64,000 nucleotides of DNA, taken from positions 186,001 through 250,000 of the forward strand of contig NZ_SUMF01000003.1 of NCBI RefSeq assembly GCF_005048205.1, read 5' to 3'. Shown here piece by piece: positions 12,364-23,601 of this stretch (the first letter of the stretch is position 1; each line of letters begins with the position of its first letter). This stretch comes from Chitiniphilus eburneus (GTDB taxonomy: Bacteria; Pseudomonadota; Gammaproteobacteria; Burkholderiales; Chitinibacteraceae). A program made the translations under genes and the position numbers. The notes below the pieces were generated by a model. The model was not told where the DNA came from. It saw only the letters and a list, made by a program, of their open reading frames with translations, and did not search any database.

Positions 12364-13209
12364 TTATTTCAGTTCGAACGCGGCAACATTGACCTGCGTA
12401 TAGGGCACGAGGTCCACCTGCTTGCCGCGCAGGTAAAGCTGGGTTTTCGGCGCATTGCCGATCTTGATGCGATAGGGCGCTCGACCGCTTACATAGCGCT
12501 CCGCACCTGCCGGAATCACTTCCGAAATCATGCGACGCCCATCGGCATCGGTGATCTGCACCCAGGTTTCCGCCTGCGCCGCGATTCGCAGATCACCGGA
12601 CATCACCGCGGTTGGGGTCGGCGCGGCCGACGCCACCACCGGCCCGGGCACGGCGGTCACCACGGGCTGGGGTGCAACGGCACTGGCCGCCGCGACAGCC
12701 TGGGACGCCGCCTCGCCAACCGGATCGACCGGCACCGGCGCCACCACTTCCACCGGCGGCGTATCGAGCTGTGGGTTCACCGGCTGCTGCAAATACCACC
12801 AGACGCCGCCGAACACGCACGCAAACGCCACCAGCCCGGCCAGCACCGCCGGCCAGCGCGACGAGCCACTTCGCGGCAAGCTGCCACCGAGACTGACGCC
12901 CACTTCCTCGCGTACCGACGGCAACGCCACCTGTACCCGCTCCGTCGGCAGCAACCCTTCCAGGTCGGCCAGCAGCGGCGCGGCATCCATCCCCAGCAGC
13001 TTGGCGTAATTGCGGACGAAACCACGGGCGAACGTATTGCCCGGCAGGGAGTTGTAGTGATCAGCCTCGATCGCTTCGATCTGTTTCTTCGCCAGCTTCA
13101 GTTGCGCCGCGATCTGCTCGATCGCAAGCCCCATCTGCTCGCGCCTCGCCTTCAGCCGTGCGCCCACACCTTGCGGCAGGGATGTCGTCGATTCGGTTTG
13201 CTCGGTCAT
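12364..13209 (-). CDS. rodZ: cytoskeletal protein RodZ
   Basis: RodZ links MreB filaments to the cell envelope and supports rod shape. The 281-residue protein has a cytoplasmic Cro/CI-type helix-turn-helix (about 15-75), a membrane segment (about 120-142, [20 protein letters not shown]), an Ala/Pro/Val-rich periplasmic linker (about 148-200) and a C-terminal DUF4115 domain. Position between pilF and ispG is conserved. Confidence 0.93.
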   Translation of the reverse strand: MTEQTESTTSLPQGVGARLKARREQMGLAIEQIAAQLKLAKKQIEAIEADHYNSLPGNTFARGFVRNYAKLLGMDAAPLLADLEGLLPTERVQVALPSVREEVGVSLGGSLPRSGSSRWPAVLAGLVAFACVFGGVWWYLQQPVNPQLDTPPVEVVAPVPVDPVGEAASQAVAAASAVAPQPVVTAVPGPVVASAAPTPTAVMSGDLRIAAQAETWVQITDADGRRMISEVIPAGAERYVSGRAPYRIKIGNAPKTQLYLRGKQVDLVPYTQVNVAAFELK

Positions 13210-13258
13210 TCTGTCCAGTTTTCCACGCAGATCCGCTTGCGTCAGCAGGCCTCTCGGT

Positions 13259-14005
13259 TCAGTCGTACTTTCCGTTCAGCAGCTTGGTGGTTTCCACCGA
13301 TTCGGGAAATTGATTGCGCAACTTGGCGGCCATGCGGCTTTCCACCGCTTTGTTGCCCGCCATGCGCTCCACCCGCACTCCCAGCCAGAGCGACTCCGCG
13401 CTTTCCGGCAAGCGCTTTTGCAACTCTGCATAATTTTGCTTGGCCAGCACCGGATCGCCCTTCTTCAGCCCCAGCTCGACCAGCCACAAACGGGCCTGAA
13501 GGTTGTCCTGGCGATAGGCCAGCGCGCGCTCGAAGTAATCCTGCGCCGCCGTCATCTTGCCCGCCTGGAACGCACACTGCCCGGCATTGACCAGCGTCTT
13601 GTCCGGGGTGGTGTAAAGCTTGTCCTTCAGCGCATTCAGGTAATAGAGAATGCCTTCGTCATACTGGCCGCGATCGCAGAGGAACCAGCCATAGTTGTGA
13701 TTGATGTTGGGATTGTCCGGGGAGAGCGTCAGCGCCTTCTGGAAATTGTCCCGTGCCTTCTGGTCCTCTTTCAGCTCGGCGTAGATCAGCCCCAGTACGT
13801 TGTAGGCTTCCGCGTAGCGCGGATTGGCGGTGATGGCGCGATTGGCCTCATCGATGGCAACGCCGTACTGTCCCCGTTTGAAGTAGCCCGCAGCCAACTG
13901 GGTACGCAGGGTGGCCACATCGCCGGGCTCGGCCAGCACTGGCGTGGCGAGGCCTCCTGCGATCAGTCCCAGTGCCAGGCCCACCGTCGCAATCAAACCT
14001 CGCAT
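13259..14005 (-). CDS. pilF: type IV pilus biogenesis/stability lipoprotein-like TPR protein PilF (PilW)
   Basis: Pilotin-like TPR protein that helps the PilQ secretin reach the outer membrane. The 248-residue product has an N-terminal export signal (MRGLIATVGLALGLIAGGLATPVLA) and about six TPR units, including RYAEAYNVLGLIYAELK and NPNINHNYGWFLCDRG. No lipobox cysteine follows the signal, unlike Pseudomonas PilF. ATG at 14005 is chosen over the in-frame 14110 because the signal peptide then begins correctly. It sits between rlmN and rodZ. Confidence 0.9.
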   Translation of the reverse strand: MRGLIATVGLALGLIAGGLATPVLAEPGDVATLRTQLAAGYFKRGQYGVAIDEANRAITANPRYAEAYNVLGLIYAELKEDQKARDNFQKALTLSPDNPNINHNYGWFLCDRGQYDEGILYYLNALKDKLYTTPDKTLVNAGQCAFQAGKMTAAQDYFERALAYRQDNLQARLWLVELGLKKGDPVLAKQNYAELQKRLPESAESLWLGVRVERMAGNKAVESRMAAKLRNQFPESVETTKLLNGKYD

Positions 14006-14015
14006 CTTCTCCCCC

Positions 14016-15137
14016 TCAACGCCGGAATGTAATGGGCTGCGCGTCGGTCGCGCGCTGTGTACGCCGCGTCCGATCCTTGACCTGGCCAGCGAGCTGGCCG
14101 CAGGCGGCATCGATATCGTCGCCGCGCGTTTTGCGGACAGTCACGATGTAGCCCGCATCAATCAGGATGTCGCGAAAGGCGAGGATAGCATCGCGCGACG
14201 AACGGTTGTAGCCCGAGTTGGGGAAGGGATTGAATGGGATCAAATTCAGCTTGCATGGCACATCGCGCAACAACGCCGCCAGTTGCCGCGCATGCTCGGG
14301 CAAATCGTTGACCCCCTCGAGCATCACGTACTCGAAGGTGATGAAGTCGCGCGGCGCCTTTTCCAGATAGCGGTTACAGGCGGCCAGCAGTTCGCGCAAC
14401 GGGTATTTCTTGTTGATAGGAACGATGTGATCGCGAATCTCATCGTTCGGGGCATGCAGGCTGACCGCCAGGGCCACCGGACAGGCGTCGCGCAGGCGAT
14501 CCATCGCCGGCACCAGCCCCGATGTGGACAGCGTGACGCGCCGGCGCGACAAGCCGTAGGCATTGTCATCCAGCATCAGGCGCAGCGCGGCGACCACATT
14601 CTCGAAATTGGCCAGCGGCTCGCCCATGCCCATCATCACGACATTGGAAACGATGCGCCCGTCTTCGTTGACCGGCGCGCCCAACCGCGCTTGCTCGACC
14701 GACAGGCGATTGTTGGCCCACCACAACTGCCCGATGATTTCGCCCACGGAGAGGTTCCGGTTGAACCCCTGGCGCGCGGTGGAACAGAACGAGCATTCGA
14801 GGGCGCAGCCTACCTGGCTGGAGACGCAGAGCGTGCCGCGGTCGTCCTCGGGGATGAACACGGTTTCGATGCCATTGCCGACACCGACGTCCAGCAACCA
14901 CTTGGTGGTGCCGTCGCTGGCCACATGCTCGGCCAGCACGCCCGGAGACTTGATCTGGGCATCGGCGGCGAGCCGGGTGCGAAAATTCCTGGCGATGTCG
15001 GTCATCTGCTCGAAATCGGCCACGCCGCGCTGATGAATCCACTTCATCAGTTGCTTGGCGCGGAACGGCTTTTCGCCGTATTGCACCATCAGCTCGGCCA
15101 TGCGGTCGGCATCGAAATCAAGCAGATTGACGGACAT
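14016..15137 (-). CDS. rlmN: dual-specificity RNA methyltransferase RlmN
   Basis: Radical-SAM enzyme that makes 2-methyladenosine at A2503 of 23S rRNA and A37 of some tRNAs. The 373-residue protein has the CX3CX2C cluster motif (CALECSFC), the downstream [12 protein letters not shown] segment, and the C-terminal resolving cysteine in AACGQL. It lies eleven bases before pilF. Confidence 0.97.
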   Translation of the reverse strand: MSVNLLDFDADRMAELMVQYGEKPFRAKQLMKWIHQRGVADFEQMTDIARNFRTRLAADAQIKSPGVLAEHVASDGTTKWLLDVGVGNGIETVFIPEDDRGTLCVSSQVGCALECSFCSTARQGFNRNLSVGEIIGQLWWANNRLSVEQARLGAPVNEDGRIVSNVVMMGMGEPLANFENVVAALRLMLDDNAYGLSRRRVTLSTSGLVPAMDRLRDACPVALAVSLHAPNDEIRDHIVPINKKYPLRELLAACNRYLEKAPRDFITFEYVMLEGVNDLPEHARQLAALLRDVPCKLNLIPFNPFPNSGYNRSSRDAILAFRDILIDAGYIVTVRKTRGDDIDAACGQLAGQVKDRTRRTQRATDAQPITFRR

Positions 15138-15174
15138 TCGTTACTCCCGGACCGCCCGCACGGGGCGGACGCGA

Positions 15175-15603
15175 TTACTTGGCGGCGTACACTTCGGAAG
15201 CCGCGAAGAAATAGGCGATCTCGATCGCCGCATTTTCCGCGCTATCCGAACCGTGAACGGCGTTGGCGTCGATCGACTCGGCGAAATCGGCGCGAATGGT
15301 ACCCTTATCGGCCTTCTTCGGGTCGGTGGCGCCCATCAGCTCGCGATTCTTCAGCACCGCGCCCTCGCCCTCCAGGGCCTGGATCATCACCGGGCCGGAA
15401 ACCATGAAATCGACCAGATCCTTGAAGAAAGGACGCTCTTTGTGCACCGCGTAGAAGCCTTCGGCCTCGGTGCGGGACAGATGCTTCATGCGCGCGGCAA
15501 CGACCTTCAGACCGGCGGATTCGAAGCGATCATAAATCTTGCCGATCACATTCTTGGCGACGGCATCAGGTTTTACGATCGACAGCGTACGTTCAATAGC
15601 CAT
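15175..15603 (-). CDS. ndk: nucleoside diphosphate kinase
   Basis: Transfers the gamma phosphate between nucleoside tri- and diphosphates. At 142 residues it has the normal length, the N-terminal [11 protein letters not shown] strand and the active-site histidine in NAVHGSDS. It is the first gene of the ndk-rlmN-pilF-rodZ-ispG-hisS-yfgM-bamB-der minus-strand run, so a promoter is expected in 15604-15760. Confidence 0.98.
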   Translation of the reverse strand: MAIERTLSIVKPDAVAKNVIGKIYDRFESAGLKVVAARMKHLSRTEAEGFYAVHKERPFFKDLVDFMVSGPVMIQALEGEGAVLKNRELMGATDPKKADKGTIRADFAESIDANAVHGSDSAENAAIEIAYFFAASEVYAAK

Positions 15604-15761
15604 GGTGACTCCGAATAGGCGTTACGGTTCTAGATAAAGGACAAAGAAATCGTTTGCAGCAGCAGGCAGACTGGGCTAGCCTCGTTCTGGACTATCCGCA
15701 GCAATCTTGCGCTGCGTCAAAATAGCCGAACATTATAACAAACTTGCGTGCACAACGGCAG

Positions 15762-16508
15762 ATGAGTGACGGACAGGATCCCCTGCTGAGGGAAGCCGAG
15801 CAGCACCGGCTGAAAGAACAAGTGTTTTGGCGCCTGGGAATTGCCACCGGGTTGATCGTCATCATTCTGGCCGGCATCTATCTGCTGGACCGCCCCGACT
15901 CGACACCGCAGCTCGCCCCTACCCCGGCCCAACCGCGCATCGCCGCAATACCGGCTCCAAAACCCGTCGTCGCGAGCGCGCCGGTCGTTACCGCCAGCGC
16001 GCCGCTTGCTGAAAATGCCTCGATCGCCTCCGACACCGCAACGGCACCAAGCCCGACCGCCGCAGCGCCAGTCGCCGCGCCTGCCGCGCCGGCGACCACC
16101 CCCACCCCGTCGCCCGTCGTGGCTGTCCGCCCGCTTGGCCCGACACTCAATGAAACAGACCGGCCGGCACTGCCCGGCGTCGTTCGCCCCGCACAACCGC
16201 AGATAGCCCGTCCCACGCCGCCGGACATCGTCCGGCCCGTCAGCCCCACGCTCGCCCGGCCAGCGCCCGTCGAACCACCGGCGCGCCCCGTGGTCGCGAC
16301 CGAGCCGGCCACCTACACCGTTCAGGCCGGTGTCTTCCTGCACGCGAACAACGCGGAAAAACTGCTGCGCCAGCTACAGAATGCCGGCATTCCGGCCTAT
16401 CTGGAGACCCGGGTACAGATCGGCCCCTTCAAGACCAAGGCCGAGGCGGAGGCTGCCAAGCGGCAGCTGCGCGCGCTCGGCATCGACCCGGTCCTGCACA
16501 ACAACTGA
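15762..16508 (+). CDS. SPOR-domain inner-membrane protein
   Basis: A 248-residue bitopic protein: short cytoplasmic N-terminus, one membrane helix (about 29-45, LGIATGLIVIILAGIYLL), a long Ala/Pro/Thr-rich periplasmic linker (about 50-180) and a C-terminal SPOR domain (about 185-248, beginning TYTVQAGVFLHANNAEKL). SPOR domains bind denuded septal peptidoglycan, so a role at the division site is likely. It is divergent from ndk. A TTG at 15744 is an alternative start; ATG at 15762 is preferred. Confidence 0.88.
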   Translation: MSDGQDPLLREAEQHRLKEQVFWRLGIATGLIVIILAGIYLLDRPDSTPQLAPTPAQPRIAAIPAPKPVVASAPVVTASAPLAENASIASDTATAPSPTAAAPVAAPAAPATTPTPSPVVAVRPLGPTLNETDRPALPGVVRPAQPQIARPTPPDIVRPVSPTLARPAPVEPPARPVVATEPATYTVQAGVFLHANNAEKLLRQLQNAGIPAYLETRVQIGPFKTKAEAEAAKRQLRALGIDPVLHNN

Positions 16509-16512
16509 TCGA

Positions 16513-17664
16513 TCAGTCCAGCCAGGGCGCCAGTTGCGCGACCAGCGACTGGCGCTGCCGGATTCCCTCGCCCATCAGCGCGAAGCCCAGCAGTTCACCG
16601 GTTGGCGAGCAATGCCTCGCCACCAGTGCCACTTCGTTCGCATCGACCTCCCAGACCCCGTCACGCCCGCCTTGCGGCGGCGCCACGACCGTCGGGCAAC
16701 CGGGGGTTTTGACGATGACCGGCATGGCGGGATATCTGACCTGTGCCCCCTGACCCGCCAGGGTTGCCGCCAAGACCCGGGCCTGCTGCATGAGGGGCAT
16801 GACAAAAGGCAGGCTCGATCCGGCCACTTCGGCGCAATCGCCGAGCGCCCAGACATGCTGCGCACTGGTTTGCAGGTCTCGCCCGACCGTCACGCCCCGC
16901 CCCGTCGCCATCCCGGATTGCCGCGCCAGCCCGGTGCGCGGGCACAACCCCACCGCCGACAGGACCAGCGCCACCTCGAGCACCGCGCCATCATCGAGCG
17001 CAACCCGATAGCCACCGCTCGCCTCATTGACCGACGTCGCCGCCACACCCAGGTGAAAATCCACGCCCGCGGCCGCCAGGCGCTCGCGAAGCCAGTCTCC
17101 GGCCGCTTGCGGCACGAAACGGGAGAGCGGCCAGGCGGCGGGATCGACCACCACCGGCTTCAGCCCACGCGCCAGCAGGTCATTGGCGAACTCGCACCCG
17201 ATCAGGCCAGCCCCGAGGATGGCCACGGCACCTTCCACGGGCAGGCGTTCGACGAAGCGGGCGTAATCGTCCAGGTCGTTCACGGACAGCACCTGGGCGG
17301 CGGCATCCCCCGCCAGGGACAGGCGGATGGGATCGGCACCGAGCGCCAGGACCAGATCGCGATAGCGCAACTGGCGACCGTCCGCAAAAGCCACGGTTTG
17401 CGCGGCCACATCGATGGCGGTTGCTTCGCAACGCGGCCAGATGGTGGCATTCAGCTCCTCCGCCATGCGCTCGGCCGATTTCATGACCAACGCTTCCGGC
17501 GCCTTGTTTCCCGCCAGGGCATTGGACAGCATCGGTTTCGAATAGAAACCGGCGCCATCACGGGCAACGATGAACAGCGGCGTGGAAGTATCGAGTTTGC
17601 GAAACTCGCGGGCACAGTGGTAGGCGGCCAGGCCCGCGCCGACGATCACGACAGGATCGGACAT
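16513..17664 (-). CDS. NAD(P)/FAD-dependent oxidoreductase, rubredoxin reductase-like
   Basis: A 383-residue pyridine nucleotide-disulphide-type reductase with an N-terminal FAD motif (VVIVGAGLAAYHCARE), a central NAD(P) motif (VAILGAGLIGCEFAND) and a second FAD-contacting GD motif near WALGDCAEVA. No redox-active CxxC pair is seen, which fits rubredoxin or ferredoxin reductases rather than thioredoxin reductases. The acceptor is unknown; no rubredoxin gene is in the window. It is downstream of oxyR on the same strand with a gap of about 130 bases. Convergent with the SPOR gene. Confidence 0.85.
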   Translation of the reverse strand: MSDPVVIVGAGLAAYHCAREFRKLDTSTPLFIVARDGAGFYSKPMLSNALAGNKAPEALVMKSAERMAEELNATIWPRCEATAIDVAAQTVAFADGRQLRYRDLVLALGADPIRLSLAGDAAAQVLSVNDLDDYARFVERLPVEGAVAILGAGLIGCEFANDLLARGLKPVVVDPAAWPLSRFVPQAAGDWLRERLAAAGVDFHLGVAATSVNEASGGYRVALDDGAVLEVALVLSAVGLCPRTGLARQSGMATGRGVTVGRDLQTSAQHVWALGDCAEVAGSSLPFVMPLMQQARVLAATLAGQGAQVRYPAMPVIVKTPGCPTVVAPPQGGRDGVWEVDANEVALVARHCSPTGELLGFALMGEGIRQRQSLVAQLAPWLD

Positions 17665-17794
17665 GAAGACTCCAGGGATAGACGCCCGATATCCACCCAT
17701 GCCGGCTCAAACCGGCTTCCGGCGAGCGCACCGGGGCGCCAGACAAACTGATTGAACGAGAAAAACGGAATATAAGTAATGCGCAGGCCGCCAC

Positions 17795-18736
17795 TCAGGC
17801 GCTGGCATGGGCCTCGGGCAGATAGGTGATATTGGTCAGTCCCGCACCCAGCACCGCCTGCCGCACCGCTTCGACCGCCGCGCCGCGCGGGAAGTTCTTG
17901 CGCCACGCCAGCACTACCCGCCGGGTGGGCGCCGGCTCGACAAAGGGGCGAATCGCCAGCAGCGCATCGTCCGCGGGGCTGACGGAGGTCACCGGCAACA
18001 CCGTAACGCCAATGCCGCCCGCGACCATATGCCGGATCGTGGTCAGCGAGCTGCCCTGCAACGTGCGTTGCAGACTGCTGCCGGCAGGGACACTTTCGCG
18101 ATTCAGGTCCGGGCACATCTGCAGGACCTGATCCCGAAAACAGTTGCCTGGCGACAGCAGCAGGACATTTTCTTCCGACAACTGCTCGGAATTCACGTGA
18201 TCGAGCTTTTCCCAAGGGTGCCCCTTGGGGGTGGCGACGACAAAGGGCTCGTCGTAGATCGCCTGGGTGACCACGCCGCTTTCATGGAACGGCTCGGCCA
18301 CGATGGCCAGATCGATCTCGCCCTGCTTGAGCATCTCCGCCAGCCGCGCGGTGTAGTCTTCTTCCAGCAACACTTGCATCTGCGGTGCGCGCTCGCGCAA
18401 TGCAGGAATCAGGTGCGGCAGCAGATACGGGCTGATGGAATAAATGATGCCCAGGCGCAGCGGCCCGGCCAGAGGGTCCTTGCCCTGCTCGGCCAACTGC
18501 TTGATGACCTGCACTTCCTCGAGCACCGACTGCGATTGCTCGACGATGCGCTCTCCGATGGGGGTCAGCGTCACATCGCCGGCCGAGCGCTCGAACAGCG
18601 TGACGCCCAGCTCGTCCTCCAGCTTCTTCACCGCCACCGACAACGTGGGCTGCGACACGAAGCAACTGGCGGCGGCGCGGCCAAAATGGCGCTCTCGTGC
18701 CACGGCGACGATATAGCGAAGCTCCGTCAACGTCAT
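17795..18736 (-). CDS. oxyR: LysR-type peroxide sensor OxyR
   Basis: Transcription regulator activated by hydrogen peroxide through an intramolecular disulphide. The 313-residue protein has the LysR helix-turn-helix (1-60, MTLTELRYIVAVARERHFGR) and the OxyR redox site GNCFRDQVLQMC, whose cysteines fall at residues 199 and 208, exactly the Escherichia coli numbering. The true start is ATG at 18736; a longer open frame upstream to 19285 is a shadow over dsbB. Its start overlaps the dsbB stop by four bases. Confidence 0.94.
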   Translation of the reverse strand: MTLTELRYIVAVARERHFGRAAASCFVSQPTLSVAVKKLEDELGVTLFERSAGDVTLTPIGERIVEQSQSVLEEVQVIKQLAEQGKDPLAGPLRLGIIYSISPYLLPHLIPALRERAPQMQVLLEEDYTARLAEMLKQGEIDLAIVAEPFHESGVVTQAIYDEPFVVATPKGHPWEKLDHVNSEQLSEENVLLLSPGNCFRDQVLQMCPDLNRESVPAGSSLQRTLQGSSLTTIRHMVAGGIGVTVLPVTSVSPADDALLAIRPFVEPAPTRRVVLAWRKNFPRGAAVEAVRQAVLGAGLTNITYLPEAHASA

Positions 18737-19254
18737 ACCCAGAACTTCCTCTTCAGTTCGCGCCAGCGCCGCGCGCTCAGCGCGAAGGTCAAACCGAGCA
18801 GAACCAGCATCGTGAACAGCACCAACAGCGGCATGCTGAGACCAAGCAGCGTGAAATCGACGCTGGTGCAACTGCCGACCGGGCGGATCAGCGCCACCAG
18901 CCAGCCCGGCCAGCCCGGGTCGTTCAAATCGATGGGAAACGGCAGGCTGGAGGCGCACGCGAGATTGGGGTCCGGGGTACCGTATTGCAGGCGCAGGTTC
19001 CAGACCGCGCTTGCCGCGCCGGCCAGCGCGGACAGGCCCAGCAAGGACCCCAGGATGATCACGCCGCGCCGGGATGCCGGCTTCCAGAACACGGCCAGCA
19101 AGGAAAGCAGGCCAAAGGCAATGACCGCCAGCCGTTGATAGATGCACATCAGACAGGGCATCACCCAGTTGTAGATCTGGTGATACATCGCAAAGCCGAC
19201 CATGCCGCAGCACGCCAGAAACAAGACCAGGAACCAAAGACGCCAGCGGGCCAT
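18733..19254 (-). CDS. dsbB: disulphide bond formation protein DsbB
   Basis: Inner-membrane quinone reductase that re-oxidises DsbA in the periplasm. The 173-residue protein has four membrane helices, the first periplasmic pair Cys34-Cys37 (PCLMCIYQR) and the second pair Cys100 and Cys129. It begins right after its Shine-Dalgarno-like GGAG and ends inside the oxyR start (ATGA), so oxyR is probably translated from the same mRNA. Confidence 0.95.
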   Translation of the reverse strand: MARWRLWFLVLFLACCGMVGFAMYHQIYNWVMPCLMCIYQRLAVIAFGLLSLLAVFWKPASRRGVIILGSLLGLSALAGAASAVWNLRLQYGTPDPNLACASSLPFPIDLNDPGWPGWLVALIRPVGSCTSVDFTLLGLSMPLLVLFTMLVLLGLTFALSARRWRELKRKFWV

Positions 19255-19351
19255 GCCCCACTCCTTGTCTGATTGTTTTTTTCAATCGGCGATTGTAACG
19301 CCATGCTCAGGCAACGCCAAAGCAAACATCACGGAACCCTGATGTGCCGAT

Positions 19352-22097
<2,746 letters not shown>

Positions 22098-22116
22098 GCA
22101 AACCTTTCCGTCAAGC

Positions 22117-22150
22117 AAAACCCCCGCAGCACTGCGGGGGTTTTGTTTTT
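22117..22150 (+). terminator. Rho-independent terminator after guaB
   Basis: Stem of CCCCCGCAG/CTGCGGGGG with a two-base loop, flanked by an A run and TTTTGTTTTT. The symmetrical A/T runs mean it can also serve the convergent dadA gene. Confidence 0.9.
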
Positions 22151-22166
22151 GCGAAGCCCGGCTCGA

Positions 22167-23426
22167 TCAGGCCGGCAGCCCGGTGAACGGAAAATCCACC
22201 TCCGGCCGCCGCCCCGCGATGATGTCGGCAATCGCCAGCCCGGAACCGCAGGCCTCGGTCCAGCCCAGTGTGCCGTGCCCGGTGTTCAGATAAAGGTTGG
22301 CATAACGCGTACCGCCGATATAAGGCAGATTGCTCGGCGTGGCGGGGCGCAGGCCACACCAGAACTCGGCCGCATCGTAATCGGCGCCATCCGGGAAAAT
22401 CTCCCTGGTTCGCGCCACCAGCGCCTCGCAACGGATACGGTTCAGCGACAGGTCATAGCCGTTGAATTCCGCGGTTCCCGCCACGCGCAGCCGGTCACCC
22501 AGGCGGGAAAACACCAGCTTGTGGCCATCGTCGGTCAGGCTGACCGTGGGCGCCTTCTGCCCCGGCCGAACCGGAATGGTGGCGGAGTACCCCTTGGCCG
22601 GATACAGGTTGAGCCGGATACCCAGGGGTGCCAGATGCAACGGGCTATAGCTGCCCAGGCACACCACGAAGGCGTCGGCAGCCAGCACTTCCGGCCCTTC
22701 CGCCGTACCCAACCGCACCCCGGAGACCCGGTCCCCCTCGGTGGCGAAGCCGTCGATGACGCAGTCATAGCGGAAATCCACGCCTAATCTGGCGGCATGG
22801 CGCGCCAGCTCATCCGTGAACTTGCGCGCATCGCCGGATTCATCGGACGGGGTATAGGTACCACCGACAATGGGGCGATGCGATGCGCCAAGCGCAGGTT
22901 CGATGGCAATGCACTCATGCGCCTGCTTGACCTGCCGGTCCAGCCCCACCTCGCGCATTGCCGCGGCGGCGGGAATCGCGGCCTCGAATTCGGCGGGGTC
23001 GGTGTAGTAATGCAGGATGCCCTCGGTACGGGCGTCGTACTCCAGGCCGAGTTCGGCGCGCAGGCGTTGCAGGGTGTCGCGACTATACAGACCGAGGCGC
23101 ACCAGGTTCTGCAAATTGGCGCGGGCGCGGGCTCGCGGGCATTCGCGCAGGAAGCCCAGGCCCCAGCGCCACAGCGCCGGATCGGCGCGCATGCGGAACA
23201 ACAGCGGCGCGTCTTCTTCACCCAGCCATTGCAAAGCCTTCCAGGGTGCCTTGGGATTGGCCCAGGGCTCGGCATGGCACACCGAAATCTGGCCCCCGTT
23301 GGCGTAGCTGGTTTCGCGCGCCACTTCCGGCGCGCGCTCGATGACGGTGACCTGGTGGCCCGCCCGCGCCAGAAACCATGCCGAAGTCACGCCAATGACC
23401 CCCGCTCCCAGTACTGCTATCCGCAT
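22167..23426 (-). CDS. dadA: D-amino acid dehydrogenase
   Basis: FAD enzyme that oxidises D-amino acids (typically D-alanine) to keto acids and passes electrons to the respiratory chain at the inner membrane. The 419-residue protein starts with the FAD motif MRIAVLGAGVIGVTSAWFLA and has the C-terminal FAD segment NTGHGTLGWTEACGSG typical of DadA. No dadX racemase neighbour is visible. Confidence 0.92.
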   Translation of the reverse strand: MRIAVLGAGVIGVTSAWFLARAGHQVTVIERAPEVARETSYANGGQISVCHAEPWANPKAPWKALQWLGEEDAPLLFRMRADPALWRWGLGFLRECPRARARANLQNLVRLGLYSRDTLQRLRAELGLEYDARTEGILHYYTDPAEFEAAIPAAAAMREVGLDRQVKQAHECIAIEPALGASHRPIVGGTYTPSDESGDARKFTDELARHAARLGVDFRYDCVIDGFATEGDRVSGVRLGTAEGPEVLAADAFVVCLGSYSPLHLAPLGIRLNLYPAKGYSATIPVRPGQKAPTVSLTDDGHKLVFSRLGDRLRVAGTAEFNGYDLSLNRIRCEALVARTREIFPDGADYDAAEFWCGLRPATPSNLPYIGGTRYANLYLNTGHGTLGWTEACGSGLAIADIIAGRRPEVDFPFTGLPA

Positions 23427-23601
23427 CTGCCTCTCCCTTTCGTCGATCCAGGGGCTGAATTATGCCGCGCCCCGCAGCCACGGGGCCTGCGCGCCATCAA
23501 GCGTGGGGTTTCCATACCACCCCGGCCATTGCCATTGCGCGCTTTCCCATATTTGTCGGCTAGACTACGCGGCGCGTATCCCGCTTTAAAGCCAATCGAC
23601 A

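Noticed and set aside
17795..19285. Possible fusion of a membrane protein with OxyR (496 residues)
   Set aside because: The N-terminal 183 residues are the out-of-frame translation of dsbB. OxyR starts at 18736 and gives the correct Cys numbering.
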